Source of the DNA: an uncultured Lachnospiraceae bacterium
GTDB taxonomy: Bacteria > Bacillota > Clostridia > Lachnospirales > Lachnospiraceae
Length of the DNA: 64,000 nt
Assembly (NCBI GenBank): GCA_902781655.1
Contig: CACZJZ010000003.1
Coordinates: forward strand, 1 to 64,000
Reading direction: 5' to 3'
Under the pieces are notes generated by a model. That model was not told the origin of the DNA. It was given only the letters and a program-made list of their open reading frames with translations, and ran no database searches. The translations under genes and the position numbers were made by a program. Each line of letters starts with the position of its first letter. The first letter of the stretch is position 1. Shown piece after piece: positions 17,583 to 26,939 of this stretch.

Positions 17583-19223
17583 TCACGAAAGAATGAACTC
17601 CCTTCCGCCCATGTCCTCATAGAGGCGGTGGGAGATGGACAGGACGGTTCTCCCCGCGGAGGCTTTCTTCAGCGCGGTCAGGACCGTCTTTTCCGTATCG
17701 GCGTCGAGGTTGGCGGTGATCTCGTCCAGGAGAAGAATGGGAGGTTCCGCGGCGATGGCGCGCGCGATGGAAAGGAGCTGCCACTGCCCCTGGGAGAAGA
17801 GACCGGGCGTGCAGGGCGTGTCATAGCCTTGATCGAGACGGCGTATCGTCTGGTCGAGGCCAACGGTGACCGCGGCCTGCTCCACCTGCGCATCTGTGAT
17901 GGCGGCATCATACAGGGCGATCTGATCCCGGACCGTACCGGGAACCAGACGGAAGTGCTGCTCTACATAGCCGAAGAGGGGGCGTTTGCTGCTGTCGGCA
18001 ATGCGGGAGGCATCCGTGCCGCAGACGAGAACCCTGCCGGAGACCGGACGGTACAGCCCCAGAATTAGTTTGAACATGGTGGATTTACCGGCGCCGGTGC
18101 GGCCGGAGACAGTTACCTGTTCGCCGGGCATCACGGTCAGCGAGAGGTGCGAAAGCACGGCGGTTTTCATGTCATAGCCGAACGTGACATCCCGGAACTC
18201 GATGCAGGGAATGTCGGAACCACCGGCAGTCTGAATTTTGCCGGGGATGATCTGCTCCGGCGCATCCCAGCGCACGGGCTGGTCTAGAAATTCATTGATC
18301 CGGTGCACGCCTGCCAGAGCCGACTGGATTGTCTGGATCTCCATGCCGATGCTTTCCAGGGGGCCGAAAATCTGGGCGATGTAGTTCACGACAGCGACCG
18401 CGGTGCCGACGGACATGCCAAAGAAGGCCCGGACCGGCGCGCTGCCCGAGGCGGAGAGCACATAGACCACTGCGACGACGGCGGCATTTGTGATGAGTAT
18501 GACCGGCGAATAGACGGCATCGTAGAAATTAGTGCGGTTCACCGCCCGGTAGCTCTCGCCGATGACCTCCTCATAGCGGTTCCGCATATAGGACTCGCGG
18601 CCGAGATTGTGGATGGTCCGGATGCATCGGATGGTCTCCGGGACAAAATTCGTGACGCGCGCCACGGCTGCCCGGTTGTCGATCTGCGCGCGCAGCATGC
18701 GCTTCTGAACCGCCCGCGTGAAAGCGAAGACCAGCGGCAGCACGGCGAGAAGGAGCAGGGTGAGACCTCGGCTGCGCAGGAACAGGATGACGAAAATGCT
18801 GACCATCTGGCAGGCATCGGCGAACATGCTGATGATACCGGAGGTGAAGAGCTCCTCCACGGTGTCCACATCTCCGACGAAGCGGGATACTGTGGCGCCC
18901 GGATCCTGCCGCACCAGGCGGTCGGCGGGGAGACGGTCGAGCTTTTGGAGCAGCGCGGAGCGCATGCTGTGCGTGATTTTCTGCCCCAGCACGGTGAGAA
19001 GACTCTCCCGGCAGGCGGTCAGCACGCCTGCCAGCGCGAGCAGACCAAAATATTCGAGACCCAGTGCGGCAGGGACGCGCTGATTCTGCGTGAGTTCATT
19101 GATGATCCGCTCCAGAACCAGCGGAGGGAGCAGGCTCACGATGACAGCGCCGGCGACCGTCAGAATCACGGCGGCGGTGAGCAGACGGAACCGGGAGAGG
19201 GTGCGGAGAATGATTTTACGCAT
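17583..19223 (-). CDS. ABC exporter subunit, fused membrane/ATPase (non-canonical signature)
   Basis: A 546-residue half-transporter with six N-terminal membrane helices (about residues 10-290) and a C-terminal ATPase domain. Walker A is GRTGAGKST, Walker B is [12 protein letters not shown] with the catalytic Glu intact, and the H-loop is SISHRL. The signature motif is altered to FSQGQ instead of LSGGQ. Its start overlaps the end of the partner gene by 8 bases, so the two are translationally coupled. With the partner it forms a heterodimeric exporter of the TM287/288 or BmrCD kind; the cargo (drug, lipid or peptide) is unknown. Confidence 0.93.
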   Translation of the reverse strand: MRKIILRTLSRFRLLTAAVILTVAGAVIVSLLPPLVLERIINELTQNQRVPAALGLEYFGLLALAGVLTACRESLLTVLGQKITHSMRSALLQKLDRLPADRLVRQDPGATVSRFVGDVDTVEELFTSGIISMFADACQMVSIFVILFLRSRGLTLLLLAVLPLVFAFTRAVQKRMLRAQIDNRAAVARVTNFVPETIRCIRTIHNLGRESYMRNRYEEVIGESYRAVNRTNFYDAVYSPVILITNAAVVAVVYVLSASGSAPVRAFFGMSVGTAVAVVNYIAQIFGPLESIGMEIQTIQSALAGVHRINEFLDQPVRWDAPEQIIPGKIQTAGGSDIPCIEFRDVTFGYDMKTAVLSHLSLTVMPGEQVTVSGRTGAGKSTMFKLILGLYRPVSGRVLVCGTDASRIADSSKRPLFGYVEQHFRLVPGTVRDQIALYDAAITDAQVEQAAVTVGLDQTIRRLDQGYDTPCTPGLFSQGQWQLLSIARAIAAEPPILLLDEITANLDADTEKTVLTALKKASAGRTVLSISHRLYEDMGGREFILS

Positions 19224-21033
19224 GGCGGCCGCCTCCTTTCACATTTTCACTGCCGGAAGTCTGGATCTCATAGAGCTTCCGGTATTCCGGATTGGACCGC
19301 ATGAGTTCCCGATGCGTGGAAACAGTGGCGCGGCCCTGTTCCATCCAGATCACCTGATCCATCTGCGGAAAGAGATAAAGACGGTGGGAGAGCAGGAGGA
19401 TGATGGAATCGCCTGCGGTCTGCCGGAGGCCGCGGTATACCTGTTCCTCGGTCGGCCGGTCGAGCGCGGAGAACGGATCGTCCAGCACAAGGACCGGATG
19501 CGGGTGGGCGAGGGTCCTGGCCAGCGCGAGACGCTGCTGCTGTCCGCCGGAGAGCCGGACGCCGCCGCTGCCGATCCGGGTATCTGCGCCGTCCGGCATG
19601 GCGCGGATCTCCCGGTCCAGACAGACGGCACGCAGTACGGAATCCAGCAGAGCATCGTCCGCGGCAGGATATGTGCCTTCAGCAGAGTGGCCCGGCGTTC
19701 CCATCAGGACATTCTCGCGAATGGTGTCACTCATAAGCTCTGGATCGTGGCCGAGATAACCGACGATGGCCTGGCGGACAGCATCCGGCAGAGCAGACAG
19801 CTCCTTCCCGGCAAAACAAATGCTGCCTTTGTAGGGCTGTTCACACAGGAAGGCTTTGCCGAAGGTGGATTTGCCACTGGCCACCGGGCCGGTGACGCCG
19901 ATGACGGTTCCGGGTGCCGCGGCAAAGGAGATGCCGGAAAAAACCGGGTGATTCGGATTTTGCGGATAGGAAAAACCGAGATCTTTCACAGCGAGAAGTG
20001 CCGGCGCCGCAGCGGGCTGTGCGGTCTCCTCCGGCGGCCGTTTCATCAGTGGAACGATGCGGCGCCAGGACACCTCTGCCTTCTGCACGGCATTGAAGAG
20101 TTTGGCTGCGTGAGAAGACTTCACAGACAGTTTGGTGTAGCAGGAAAGAAAGGCCGTGAACGCCGCGATATCCCATGCCGACCATCCGGTTCCGGCCACA
20201 TTGCGGGTGCCGAACCAGAAGATGAAGAGCACGGAACTCATGGAGATGACATTGTAAAGCGGCGGCATGGAACCCGCCCAGATGTTGGCGAGCACAGCCT
20301 TTTTCTCATAATCGGAGAGGTGTGCCTCATAGTCTCTGTCGCGCTGTGGCTCACAGCCGAAGACGCGGTATGTCAGCGCGCCGGACACACGGTCCATGGT
20401 GGCGGCAGAGAGCCGGCCGGAGCTCTCGCGGAACTCCGCATTGGTGCGGGTGACGAGACCCTTCATCCGGTTGGCGATGAAATAGGAGATCGGGGGAAAA
20501 ATCAGGCAGAGGAGGCCGAGACGCCAGTCGATGGAGAGAAGCAGGGCGATGTAGCTGACGAGGGCGACGCCGGTGTCGAAAATTTCAGTCGTGAACTTGC
20601 GCATGCCCTCGGCGCAGGCGTCCGCGTCAAGGACAGCCTTTGTCATCACCGCACCGACATCCTGCGACTCGAGCGAGGATTTTGACTCATGGATGAGATT
20701 GCCGTAGATGACTTCCTTCATGCTGCGGCTGGTATTGTTGGCGAAGACGCGCACGTAGAGGCGTTTGAGAAAGCGGGAGACCTGGACGACGGCGATGACG
20801 CCGACATAGGTGAGGGCAAGTCTGGACATGGCGGAGGCGGGCTGCCTGCCGCGCAGAATGTCGTAGAGACATTGGGCGAGGCGGCCCTCATACAGCGGGC
20901 CGGCCAGCAGACCGATGTTGTAGATGAGTCCGAAAATAGTGACAAAGAGCAGAGAGAGCCATTCGGCGCGGAAATAGGAGAGAACGCGGTCCGGATGCGA
21001 AACGGGGTGAACCATGGTGCTGCGAAGTTTCAT
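19216..21033 (-). CDS. ABC exporter subunit, fused membrane/ATPase (Walker B Asp variant)
   Basis: A 605-residue half-transporter with an N-terminal exporter membrane domain and C-terminal ATPase. Walker A is GPVASGKST, the signature is a normal LSGGQ, the H-loop is LLSHRL, but Walker B reads [12 protein letters not shown] with Asp in place of the catalytic Glu. In heterodimeric exporters this degenerate Walker B pairs with the partner's deviant signature to form the inactive site, which is exactly what the FSQGQ of the downstream subunit provides. It is the first gene of the two-gene operon and is divergent from the Cof-type phosphatase. Confidence 0.93.
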   Translation of the reverse strand: MKLRSTMVHPVSHPDRVLSYFRAEWLSLLFVTIFGLIYNIGLLAGPLYEGRLAQCLYDILRGRQPASAMSRLALTYVGVIAVVQVSRFLKRLYVRVFANNTSRSMKEVIYGNLIHESKSSLESQDVGAVMTKAVLDADACAEGMRKFTTEIFDTGVALVSYIALLLSIDWRLGLLCLIFPPISYFIANRMKGLVTRTNAEFRESSGRLSAATMDRVSGALTYRVFGCEPQRDRDYEAHLSDYEKKAVLANIWAGSMPPLYNVISMSSVLFIFWFGTRNVAGTGWSAWDIAAFTAFLSCYTKLSVKSSHAAKLFNAVQKAEVSWRRIVPLMKRPPEETAQPAAAPALLAVKDLGFSYPQNPNHPVFSGISFAAAPGTVIGVTGPVASGKSTFGKAFLCEQPYKGSICFAGKELSALPDAVRQAIVGYLGHDPELMSDTIRENVLMGTPGHSAEGTYPAADDALLDSVLRAVCLDREIRAMPDGADTRIGSGGVRLSGGQQQRLALARTLAHPHPVLVLDDPFSALDRPTEEQVYRGLRQTAGDSIILLLSHRLYLFPQMDQVIWMEQGRATVSTHRELMRSNPEYRKLYEIQTSGSENVKGGGRHA

Positions 21034-21272
21034 GACAAGAACCCTGCGACGGACGCCGGCAGAGAAGGCTCCACGGATATTTTCGGCAGGGCATGCAGCG
21101 GATTGCCGGGTGTCCGGCAGATTCGGCGGCAGCGCATACGGAATGGTGTGGAGCGGAAAAGAAAACCGCCGGCGTGGAGGTCATCCTTTCATATTTCCTA
21201 TCATAGAACCAGGCAGGATGGTGTACAATAATAAACTTTAAGGCGCCTGGAGAGCAGGCATAAGGAAACTAC

Positions 21273-22214
21273 ATGAAATCTCAGTATACGTTGATCGCGT
21301 TCGATATGGATGGAACACTGCTCGACCCGGCGAAGGAAATTCTGCCGCAGACCCGCGAGGCAGTGCGCAGGGCAGCGAAAGAAGGCAAAATCGTTGCCCT
21401 TTGTACCGGAAGAGCCCTGGCTGAGGTCAGGCCGTATCTGGATGCCGGGGACCTGGAGGGAGTGCGGTACGCCGTTCTCTGCAGCGGCTCTCTGATCTAT
21501 GATCTGGCGGCGCGCAGGATGATCGGCCATACGGTGTTCACAGGCCGGGAGACGGCAGAAATTCTGGAAGCGTTGCGCGGGCGGAATGTGCAGGCACAGC
21601 TTCTCTCCGGCGGCAGGGCAGTTCTCTCCCGGCGCGCGTTTCAGCACCTGAAGGAGTATGGCATGGACCAGTACGCGGCGCTCTACCGGGACACGGCGGC
21701 TGTGGCGGAGGACACGGCGGAGATGCTGCAGAGGGGAGACATCTCCTGTGAAAAAATCAATCTCTGGCATGCGGACTGTCCGGAAGAGGGACGCACGGCA
21801 GCGGAGGAACGGACAGTCACGGAGGAGAAGCTCGCCGGCACAGGGCTTGTTCTCGCCCGCGCGGAGCGGTCCAATCTGGAGATCAATCCGCCGGGAACCG
21901 ACAAAGGGGCCGGATTGTCATCTCTGTGCAGAATACTCCGCCTTCCGATGGAGCAGGTGATCGCGGTCGGCGACGCGGAGAATGACCGCAATATGTTTGC
22001 ATGTGCCGGCCTTGCGGTGGCGATGGGCAATGCGGCTCCGGAAATCCGGAAGCTGTGCGGTGTGACCGTGGCGGACAATGCGCACGACGGCTGCGCGGAG
22101 GCAGTGGACCTGCTGCTGGGCGGCAGAGGAGGGGAATTCTTTCCGGGTCAGGCGGGAGCGGACGAAACAGGAACAGAGGGAGTGGGGGAAGCAGCGGAGC
22201 AGGTTCGCAAATAA
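21273..22214 (+). CDS. HAD superfamily Cof-type phosphatase
   Basis: A 313-residue HAD-IIB (Cof) hydrolase. Motif I is FDMDGTLLDP near residue 10, with the nucleophile Asp; motif II is around ALCTGRAL; the terminal motif is AVGDAENDRNMF with the Mg2+-binding acids. The large C2-type cap lies between. Family members dephosphorylate sugar phosphates or pyridoxal phosphate; the substrate is not predictable. A Gly/Glu-rich tail of about 35 residues (after LLLGGRGGEFFPG) extends past the usual end. The stop at 22214 is only 25 bases before the -35 of the T-box transcript, so the genes are separate units. Confidence 0.9.
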   Translation: MKSQYTLIAFDMDGTLLDPAKEILPQTREAVRRAAKEGKIVALCTGRALAEVRPYLDAGDLEGVRYAVLCSGSLIYDLAARRMIGHTVFTGRETAEILEALRGRNVQAQLLSGGRAVLSRRAFQHLKEYGMDQYAALYRDTAAVAEDTAEMLQRGDISCEKINLWHADCPEEGRTAAEERTVTEEKLAGTGLVLARAERSNLEINPPGTDKGAGLSSLCRILRLPMEQVIAVGDAENDRNMFACAGLAVAMGNAAPEIRKLCGVTVADNAHDGCAEAVDLLLGGRGGEFFPGQAGADETGTEGVGEAAEQVRK

Positions 22215-22239
22215 TGGCCGAATGGAAGCAAAATTTAAC

Positions 22240-22268
22240 TTGACGCTCCGGGCGGGGCGGCCTACAAT
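22240..22268 (+). promoter_or_regulatory. Sigma-A promoter of the T-box leader
   Basis: TTGACG at 22240-22245 and TACAAT at 22263-22268 are separated by exactly 17 bases. This predicts transcription starting near 22275, which places the whole T-box leader in the transcript. Confidence 0.85.
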
Positions 22269-22274
22269 CGACAT

Positions 22275-22605
22275 CACAAAAGCACATGAGGACCGGCTGT
22301 GAAGAGAACAGTCCCGGAAACGAATGCTGCAGAGAGCTGCCGGACGATGCGAGACAGCGCAGGACTTCCGTGGAGAATCATCTCTGAGCTTCGGTGCTGA
22401 ACAGGAGACCGGATGATTTCGGCAGTACCAGAGTAAGCGCCGACGGAGGATCACCGTTATCATAGATCACGCATTGCTGGATGCGGCTGAGTGGCTGTCG
22501 CTGTGAGGCGGCAGCAAGGAAGAGTGGTACCGCAGAGGAAGTATGGTAAAGCCTCTGTCTCTTCCCGGAATCGAATCGGATTCCGGGAAGAGACAGAGGC
22601 TTTTT
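22275..22605 (+). promoter_or_regulatory. T-box riboswitch, predicted specifier AUC (tRNA-Ile)
   Basis: The leader carries the T-box motif AGAGTGGTACCGC at 22521-22533, with UGGU at 22525-22528 able to pair with tRNA ending ACCA. In Stem I, AGAGA (22303-22307) pairs with TCTCT (22381-22385) below the specifier loop, and CGGAA (22315-22319) pairs with TTCCG (22366-22370) above it. Between them the 3' strand reads GTGGAGAATCA: codon ATC at 22377-22379 followed by the conserved purine. This is the same geometry as B. subtilis glyQS (GGC-A then the lower helix). tRNA-Ile has A as discriminator base, consistent with the U of UGGU. CAGAGAGCTG near 22330 fits the distal AG-bulge. The terminator overlaps the 3' end. 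It controls the BASS transporter. Confidence 0.88.
22548..22605 (+). terminator. T-box terminator hairpin
   Basis: Bases 22548-22572 and 22579-22603 form a perfect 25-bp stem with loop GAATCG, ending in a run of five T. It immediately follows the T-box motif, as expected of the terminator form of a T-box leader. Uncharged tRNA would favour the antiterminator and read-through into the transporter gene. Confidence 0.9.
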
Positions 22606-22675
22606 GTCGGTTTCTCAGCTCTGCTTTGTCATATCCAAGGCACGCCGCGGAAGCCTGCGGCAGAAAGGCAAAAGC

Positions 22676-23641
22676 ATGAAAACACTGGAAAAAGTAAGCA
22701 ATTTCGTCGGGAAGTGGATGGCGCTCATCGTTCTCGGTGTGGCTGCCCTCGCGTTCTTCGCGCCGCAGACCTGTACCTGGATCAAGACGAGCTGGATCAA
22801 CTGGCTGCTCGGCATCGTCATGTTCGGCATGGGTCTCACCCTGAAGGCCTCGGATTTTGCCGAGGTATTCAAGAGACCGAAGGATGTGGTGCTCGGCGCG
22901 GTCTGTCAGTTCACCCTGATGCCGCTCCTTGCCTTCCTGCTCTGCAAGGTCTTCCACCTGTCTCCGGAGCTGACCATCGGTGTCATCCTCGTCGGCACCT
23001 GCCCCGGCGGCACTTCCTCCAATGTCATGACTTACCTGAGCCACGGCGATGTGCCGCTTTCTGTCTCCATGACCGCGGTGTCCACACTGCTCGCGCCGCT
23101 CATGACTCCGTTCCTGACTCTGGTCTATGCCGGCAAGACGGTTGATGTCAACTTCTGGGCGATGTTCGTGTCCGTCCTCAAGGTTGTGTTCCTTCCGATC
23201 ATCCTCGGGCTGGTTGTGAACCATTTCTTCGGCAAATTCACCGAGAAGGCAGCCAAGGCACTTCCGCTTGTTTCCACGACCGCGATTGTCATGATCGTCG
23301 CGGCTGTCGTATCCGTGAACTCGGATCGTCTGAAGACGGTCGGCGGACTCATCGTCGTCGTCGTGATGCTGCACAACCTGCTCGGTTACCTCACCGGCTA
23401 TCTGGTGGCGAAGGCACTCCGGCTCGACACCACCAAGTGCCGCGCGATCTCCATCGAGGTCGGCATGCAGAATTCCGGCCTTGCAACGAGTCTTGCGGCG
23501 ACGCATTTTGCCCAGTACCCGCTGGCGACTGTCCCGGGCGCCGTGTTCTCCGTGTGGCATAACATCTCCGGTGCGCTGCTCGCCGCCTTCTTCAATCGTC
23601 GGTCTATGAAGCAGGCCGCAAAGGAAAAGGCTGAGGCCTGA
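22676..23641 (+). CDS. BASS (bile acid:sodium symporter) family transporter under T-box control
   Basis: A 321-residue membrane protein with about nine to ten hydrophobic segments. Characteristic stretches are GIVMFGMGLTLKASDF, the crossover region VGTCPGGTSSNVMTYL, and EVGMQNSGLATSLA, all typical of the BASS superfamily. Start 22676 is preferred over 22604, since the latter lies in the terminator and 22676 has an AGAAAGG site. BASS proteins move organic anions with Na+; relatives include PanS (ketopantoate) and plant BAT5 (2-oxo acids). The isoleucine T-box upstream suggests the substrate is isoleucine-related, such as a branched-chain 2-oxo acid. That assignment is inference. Confidence 0.92.
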   Translation: MKTLEKVSNFVGKWMALIVLGVAALAFFAPQTCTWIKTSWINWLLGIVMFGMGLTLKASDFAEVFKRPKDVVLGAVCQFTLMPLLAFLLCKVFHLSPELTIGVILVGTCPGGTSSNVMTYLSHGDVPLSVSMTAVSTLLAPLMTPFLTLVYAGKTVDVNFWAMFVSVLKVVFLPIILGLVVNHFFGKFTEKAAKALPLVSTTAIVMIVAAVVSVNSDRLKTVGGLIVVVVMLHNLLGYLTGYLVAKALRLDTTKCRAISIEVGMQNSGLATSLAATHFAQYPLATVPGAVFSVWHNISGALLAAFFNRRSMKQAAKEKAEA

Positions 23642-23686
23642 CCATATACCGGGCGGTTTTCAGAGCAATTTCAGAACAACAAAAAG

Positions 23687-23730
23687 AACCGCCGGACGCA
23701 GGAAATACCTGCGCCCGGCGGTTTTTTTTG
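23687..23730. terminator. Bidirectional terminator between convergent genes
   Basis: AACCGCCGG-A-CGCAGG and CCTGCG-C-CCGGCGGTT form a 16-position stem with one internal mismatch and loop AAATA. It is flanked by eight T on the plus strand and by a T-rich stretch on the minus strand, so it serves both the BASS gene and the GH127 gene. Confidence 0.88.
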
Positions 23731-23731
23731 T

Positions 23732-25714
23732 TCAGCTCTCCGGGATCCAGACCCGCATCTGGGTGAGGCCGCGGTTGCCCCAGGCAAAATACGGCACGGC
23801 GCGCATGGAAACGGCACTGTGCACCGGCGGTTCGAATGCGTACAGCGGCTCTTCCTCCTTATCTGCGGGGAAGGAGGCGCGCTCGCCAGTCAGGTCGATC
23901 ACGGTCATGCCGGCGAGCGGCCCGTCCGGCATGATCGAGGTGTGAAGCGCCGCGCCGCGCGGAATCCTGAGTTCCTGGATCAGTTCCCCGTTGTCGACGC
24001 CCTCGAAGCAGTACACCAGAGGTCCGCGCTGCAGCGCAGTGCAGCCCTCGTCAGCCCGGACGCGCGGATTGCAGTAGACCCGGCGGACCGGCATGTCAAA
24101 CGAGAACTCCACCGTGTCGCCGTCCTGCCAGGCCCGGGTCAGATACAGGTATCCATCCTGCAGCACACCTGCCTCTGTCATCGGGACGGTTTTTCCATTC
24201 AGTGAAACCGCCGGATTCTCCGCATAGGCGGGCACACGGAAGGCCAGGGTCCAGACTTTGCCGGAGCAGGAGGTAAAGGCGTAGGTCGTCCTGCTGTTCC
24301 AGGGATATTCGGTCCGGGTATTCAGAACGCCCTGCGTGAACCGGGCGGTTCCGCCGACAAAGAGATGATTCCACACGACGGCCGCACCGGGATGGACAGC
24401 ATCCGGAATGGCCGCTGCTGCGTCGCCCTGGACGGTTTCATCCCACGCGTACTTGCCGAGCGAGGCGATGGTCCGCGTGACGTTCGGCGGACAGCAGGCG
24501 CAGGCATACCACTGCGGGCGCTGGGGCAGCACATGCTCGAATCCCGGCAGGACGCCGGAGACGCCCGGATTTACCTCGAGCGGATTGACATAGAAGAAGC
24601 GTTTGCCATCGAGCTGCATGCCGGAGAGAACACCGTTGTAGAGCGCGCGTTCCATGACGTCTCCGTACCGGCGGGACGGATGCAGCTTCAGCATCCGGTG
24701 TGCAAAGAAGACAAGGCCGATGGCCGCGCAGGTTTCGTCGTAGCAGGTGTCGTTCGGCAGATCGTAATCGTGCGTGAATCCCTCCCATTTTGCCGTCTGG
24801 CCGATGCCGCCGGTGAGATGCATCTGTTTGCGTGTGACATTGTCAAACAGCTGGTCACAGGCCGCGGTGAGCGAGGCGTCGCTGCGGAGTCTGGCGAGCT
24901 CGGCCGCTGCGGAGAAGAAGTACATGCAGCGGACCGCGTGCCCCTTTGCCTCTTTCTGCTCCCGGACCGGCAGATGCTGCTGATAATAGGAAGGATCGAC
25001 AAAATTCCCGCTCCAGTGGATCCAGCCGCGCGCGGCCTTTTCCTTCTCGAAGAACTGCGGATCCTGTCCGCGCTGCCCGATGAAATATTCGGCCAGTGCG
25101 AGGTCGTCCTGATTGGCGGTCACCTCGTACATCCGGAGCAGTCCGAGTTCGATCTCCTCGTGGCCGGGCACGCCGTGCTTTTTGCCCTCTTCAGGTCCGA
25201 TATGCCGACTGATGCAGTCCGCGAGCCTCTGACAGACTTTCAGGAGCGTATCCTTCCCGGTCGCCTCAAAATACGCGACCGCGGCCTCCATCATATGGCC
25301 GGCGCAGTACAGCTCGTGACATTCCTGCAGATTTTGAAATTTATGATCTGGCTCCTTCAAAATAAAATAGGTATCGAGATACCCGTCCTCCTGCTGCGCC
25401 GCCGCGATGGTGGCAATGACCTCATCCACCCGCGCCTCCAGCGCCGCGTCCGGGTGAATGGCGAGGGAATACGCCGCGCCCTCCAGCCATTTTGCCACAT
25501 CGCTGTCCTGAAACACCATTCCATAAAACTCGCCCTGCTCCTGCCCGGCGGCGATGCGGAAATTGGCGATCGCGTGGCTCTTCTCGGCGCCTGGCACGGC
25601 GTCGCGGAGAATCGCTTCCTGATAGGGAATGACTACCTCCGTGACCAGCTTCTGCCTGGATGCCCAGAACGCATCTGTGATGGTGATATTTTTTAAATCC
25701 ATTTCCTGTTCCAT
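23732..25714 (-). CDS. Beta-L-arabinofuranosidase, GH127 family
   Basis: A 661-residue glycoside hydrolase of the former DUF1680 family. Residues that match the Bifidobacterium HypBA1 active site are all present: Glu311 (KWEGFTHDYDLP; HypBA1 Glu322), Glu327 and Cys329 (CYDETCAAIG; Glu338, Cys340), and Cys407-Cys408 (YACACCPPNVTRT; Cys417 nucleophile and Cys418). These make the Zn-thiolate site. No signal peptide is seen, so it acts on imported arabinosides, releasing L-arabinose from short beta-L-arabinofuranosyl chains. The start at 25714 follows GGAGGG; the longer reading frame adds 33 unlikely residues. It stands alone on the minus strand, divergent from the dehydrogenase at 25918. Confidence 0.92.
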   Translation of the reverse strand: MEQEMDLKNITITDAFWASRQKLVTEVVIPYQEAILRDAVPGAEKSHAIANFRIAAGQEQGEFYGMVFQDSDVAKWLEGAAYSLAIHPDAALEARVDEVIATIAAAQQEDGYLDTYFILKEPDHKFQNLQECHELYCAGHMMEAAVAYFEATGKDTLLKVCQRLADCISRHIGPEEGKKHGVPGHEEIELGLLRMYEVTANQDDLALAEYFIGQRGQDPQFFEKEKAARGWIHWSGNFVDPSYYQQHLPVREQKEAKGHAVRCMYFFSAAAELARLRSDASLTAACDQLFDNVTRKQMHLTGGIGQTAKWEGFTHDYDLPNDTCYDETCAAIGLVFFAHRMLKLHPSRRYGDVMERALYNGVLSGMQLDGKRFFYVNPLEVNPGVSGVLPGFEHVLPQRPQWYACACCPPNVTRTIASLGKYAWDETVQGDAAAAIPDAVHPGAAVVWNHLFVGGTARFTQGVLNTRTEYPWNSRTTYAFTSCSGKVWTLAFRVPAYAENPAVSLNGKTVPMTEAGVLQDGYLYLTRAWQDGDTVEFSFDMPVRRVYCNPRVRADEGCTALQRGPLVYCFEGVDNGELIQELRIPRGAALHTSIMPDGPLAGMTVIDLTGERASFPADKEEEPLYAFEPPVHSAVSMRAVPYFAWGNRGLTQMRVWIPES

Positions 25715-25917
25715 GTTACCCTCCTGATCTGTCCCCGATTGTAGAAATCGCGCTGCAGTTTCGCATGCAATCACCAGTATACCGGATGGGCAGAGAAGCG
25801 CAATCGAAAGCATGGGAACCGCAGTTTCGACTGCGTTCAGGATTGTAATCGGCCATGCCGGACTCTAAAATGGAACTGTATTTTGCGTGCATTTGAGCAG
25901 AAGGAGAGGAGATCCGG

Positions 25918-26910
25918 ATGAAAATATTTTTCTACACGCTCCGTGAATTTGATGAGCTTGCCTGTGCAAAGGAATGCAGCGCGAAGACTGGCATTGCCTT
26001 CGATTACACCACTGCTTATCCGAGCGCGGAGAACGCTGCGCTCGCCCAGGGATATGAAGCAATTTCCATGACGCCGTGCGATATGTCTGCGCCGATGCTT
26101 GAGCGTTTTGCCTCGATCGGTGTGAAGTACCTGCTCTGCCGTTCCATCGGCTACGATCATGTCGACCTCAGAAGAGCGCGTGAACTCGGCATGCGGGTCT
26201 CAAATGTCAGCTATCCGCCGTCCGGCGTCGCCAATTATGCCATCATGCTGATGCTCATGCTGCAGCGACGCGCCGTCTCCATTCTCGACCGTGCCAGACT
26301 CCAGGACTACTCGCTGCGCGGCAAAATCGGTGCGGACATCAGCTTTGAGACGGTGGGGGTCATCGGTACCGGCCATATCGGCACCACTGTCATTCAGCAT
26401 CTGTCGGGCTTTGGCTGCAAAATCCTCTGCTACGATCCCTACCGGAATTCGGAGGCGGAAAAATACGCGGATTATGTTTCTCTGGAGGAGCTGTTTGCCC
26501 GCGCGGATGTGATCACCCTGCACACCAACGCGACGGAGCAGAACTATCATTTGCTGAACCGCGAGGCGTTCGCCAGGATGAAGGATGGCGTGCTGATTGT
26601 TAACACCGCCCGCGGCAAGCTGATTGATACTGACGCTCTGGTGGAGGCGCTCGAGAGCGGCAAAATCGGCGGCGCGGCTCTCGATGTGCTCGAGAAGGAG
26701 GACGGTCTTTATTACTACAATCGTATCGGCGACGTGATCGCGAACCGCGATATGGCGCTGCTGCGCTCCTTCCCGAACGTGATCCTGAGTCCGCACACGG
26801 CCTTCTACACGGAGCAGGCGGTCTCCCATATGGTCGGCAGCTGTTTTGAAGCGGCGCAGGCCTTCGACAGAGGGGAGGAGTCAGCACATGAGGTGAAGAT
26901 CAAAGTGTGA
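25918..26910 (+). CDS. D-lactate dehydrogenase-like D-2-hydroxyacid dehydrogenase
   Basis: A 330-residue NAD-dependent D-isomer-specific dehydrogenase. The Rossmann motif is VGVIGTGHIGTTVI; catalytic residues appear as Arg in VNTARGKLID, Glu in DVLEKEDG, and His in LSPHTAFYTEQA. The closing SPHTAFYTEQAV and the YPPSGVANYAIMLMLM region match the D-LDH/VanH/D-hydroxyisocaproate group rather than phosphoglycerate dehydrogenase. It likely reduces pyruvate or another 2-oxo acid to the D-hydroxy acid in fermentation. RBS AGGAGAGGAG precedes the ATG. A second dehydrogenase gene starts 29 bases after it, so they are probably one operon. Confidence 0.9.
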   Translation: MKIFFYTLREFDELACAKECSAKTGIAFDYTTAYPSAENAALAQGYEAISMTPCDMSAPMLERFASIGVKYLLCRSIGYDHVDLRRARELGMRVSNVSYPPSGVANYAIMLMLMLQRRAVSILDRARLQDYSLRGKIGADISFETVGVIGTGHIGTTVIQHLSGFGCKILCYDPYRNSEAEKYADYVSLEELFARADVITLHTNATEQNYHLLNREAFARMKDGVLIVNTARGKLIDTDALVEALESGKIGGAALDVLEKEDGLYYYNRIGDVIANRDMALLRSFPNVILSPHTAFYTEQAVSHMVGSCFEAAQAFDRGEESAHEVKIKV

Positions 26911-26939
26911 CGCCGCAATCAAGCGGCAGGGGGAGTGGT

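Noticed and set aside
22377-22380. UCA (Ser) as alternative T-box specifier
   Set aside because: Shifting by one base would leave the codon directly against the lower helix without the conserved purine; AUC followed by A matches known geometry.
24365-25696. 443-codon open frame on the plus strand over the GH127 gene
   Set aside because: The minus-strand GH127 protein keeps all active-site residues; the plus-strand frame has no recognisable motif.
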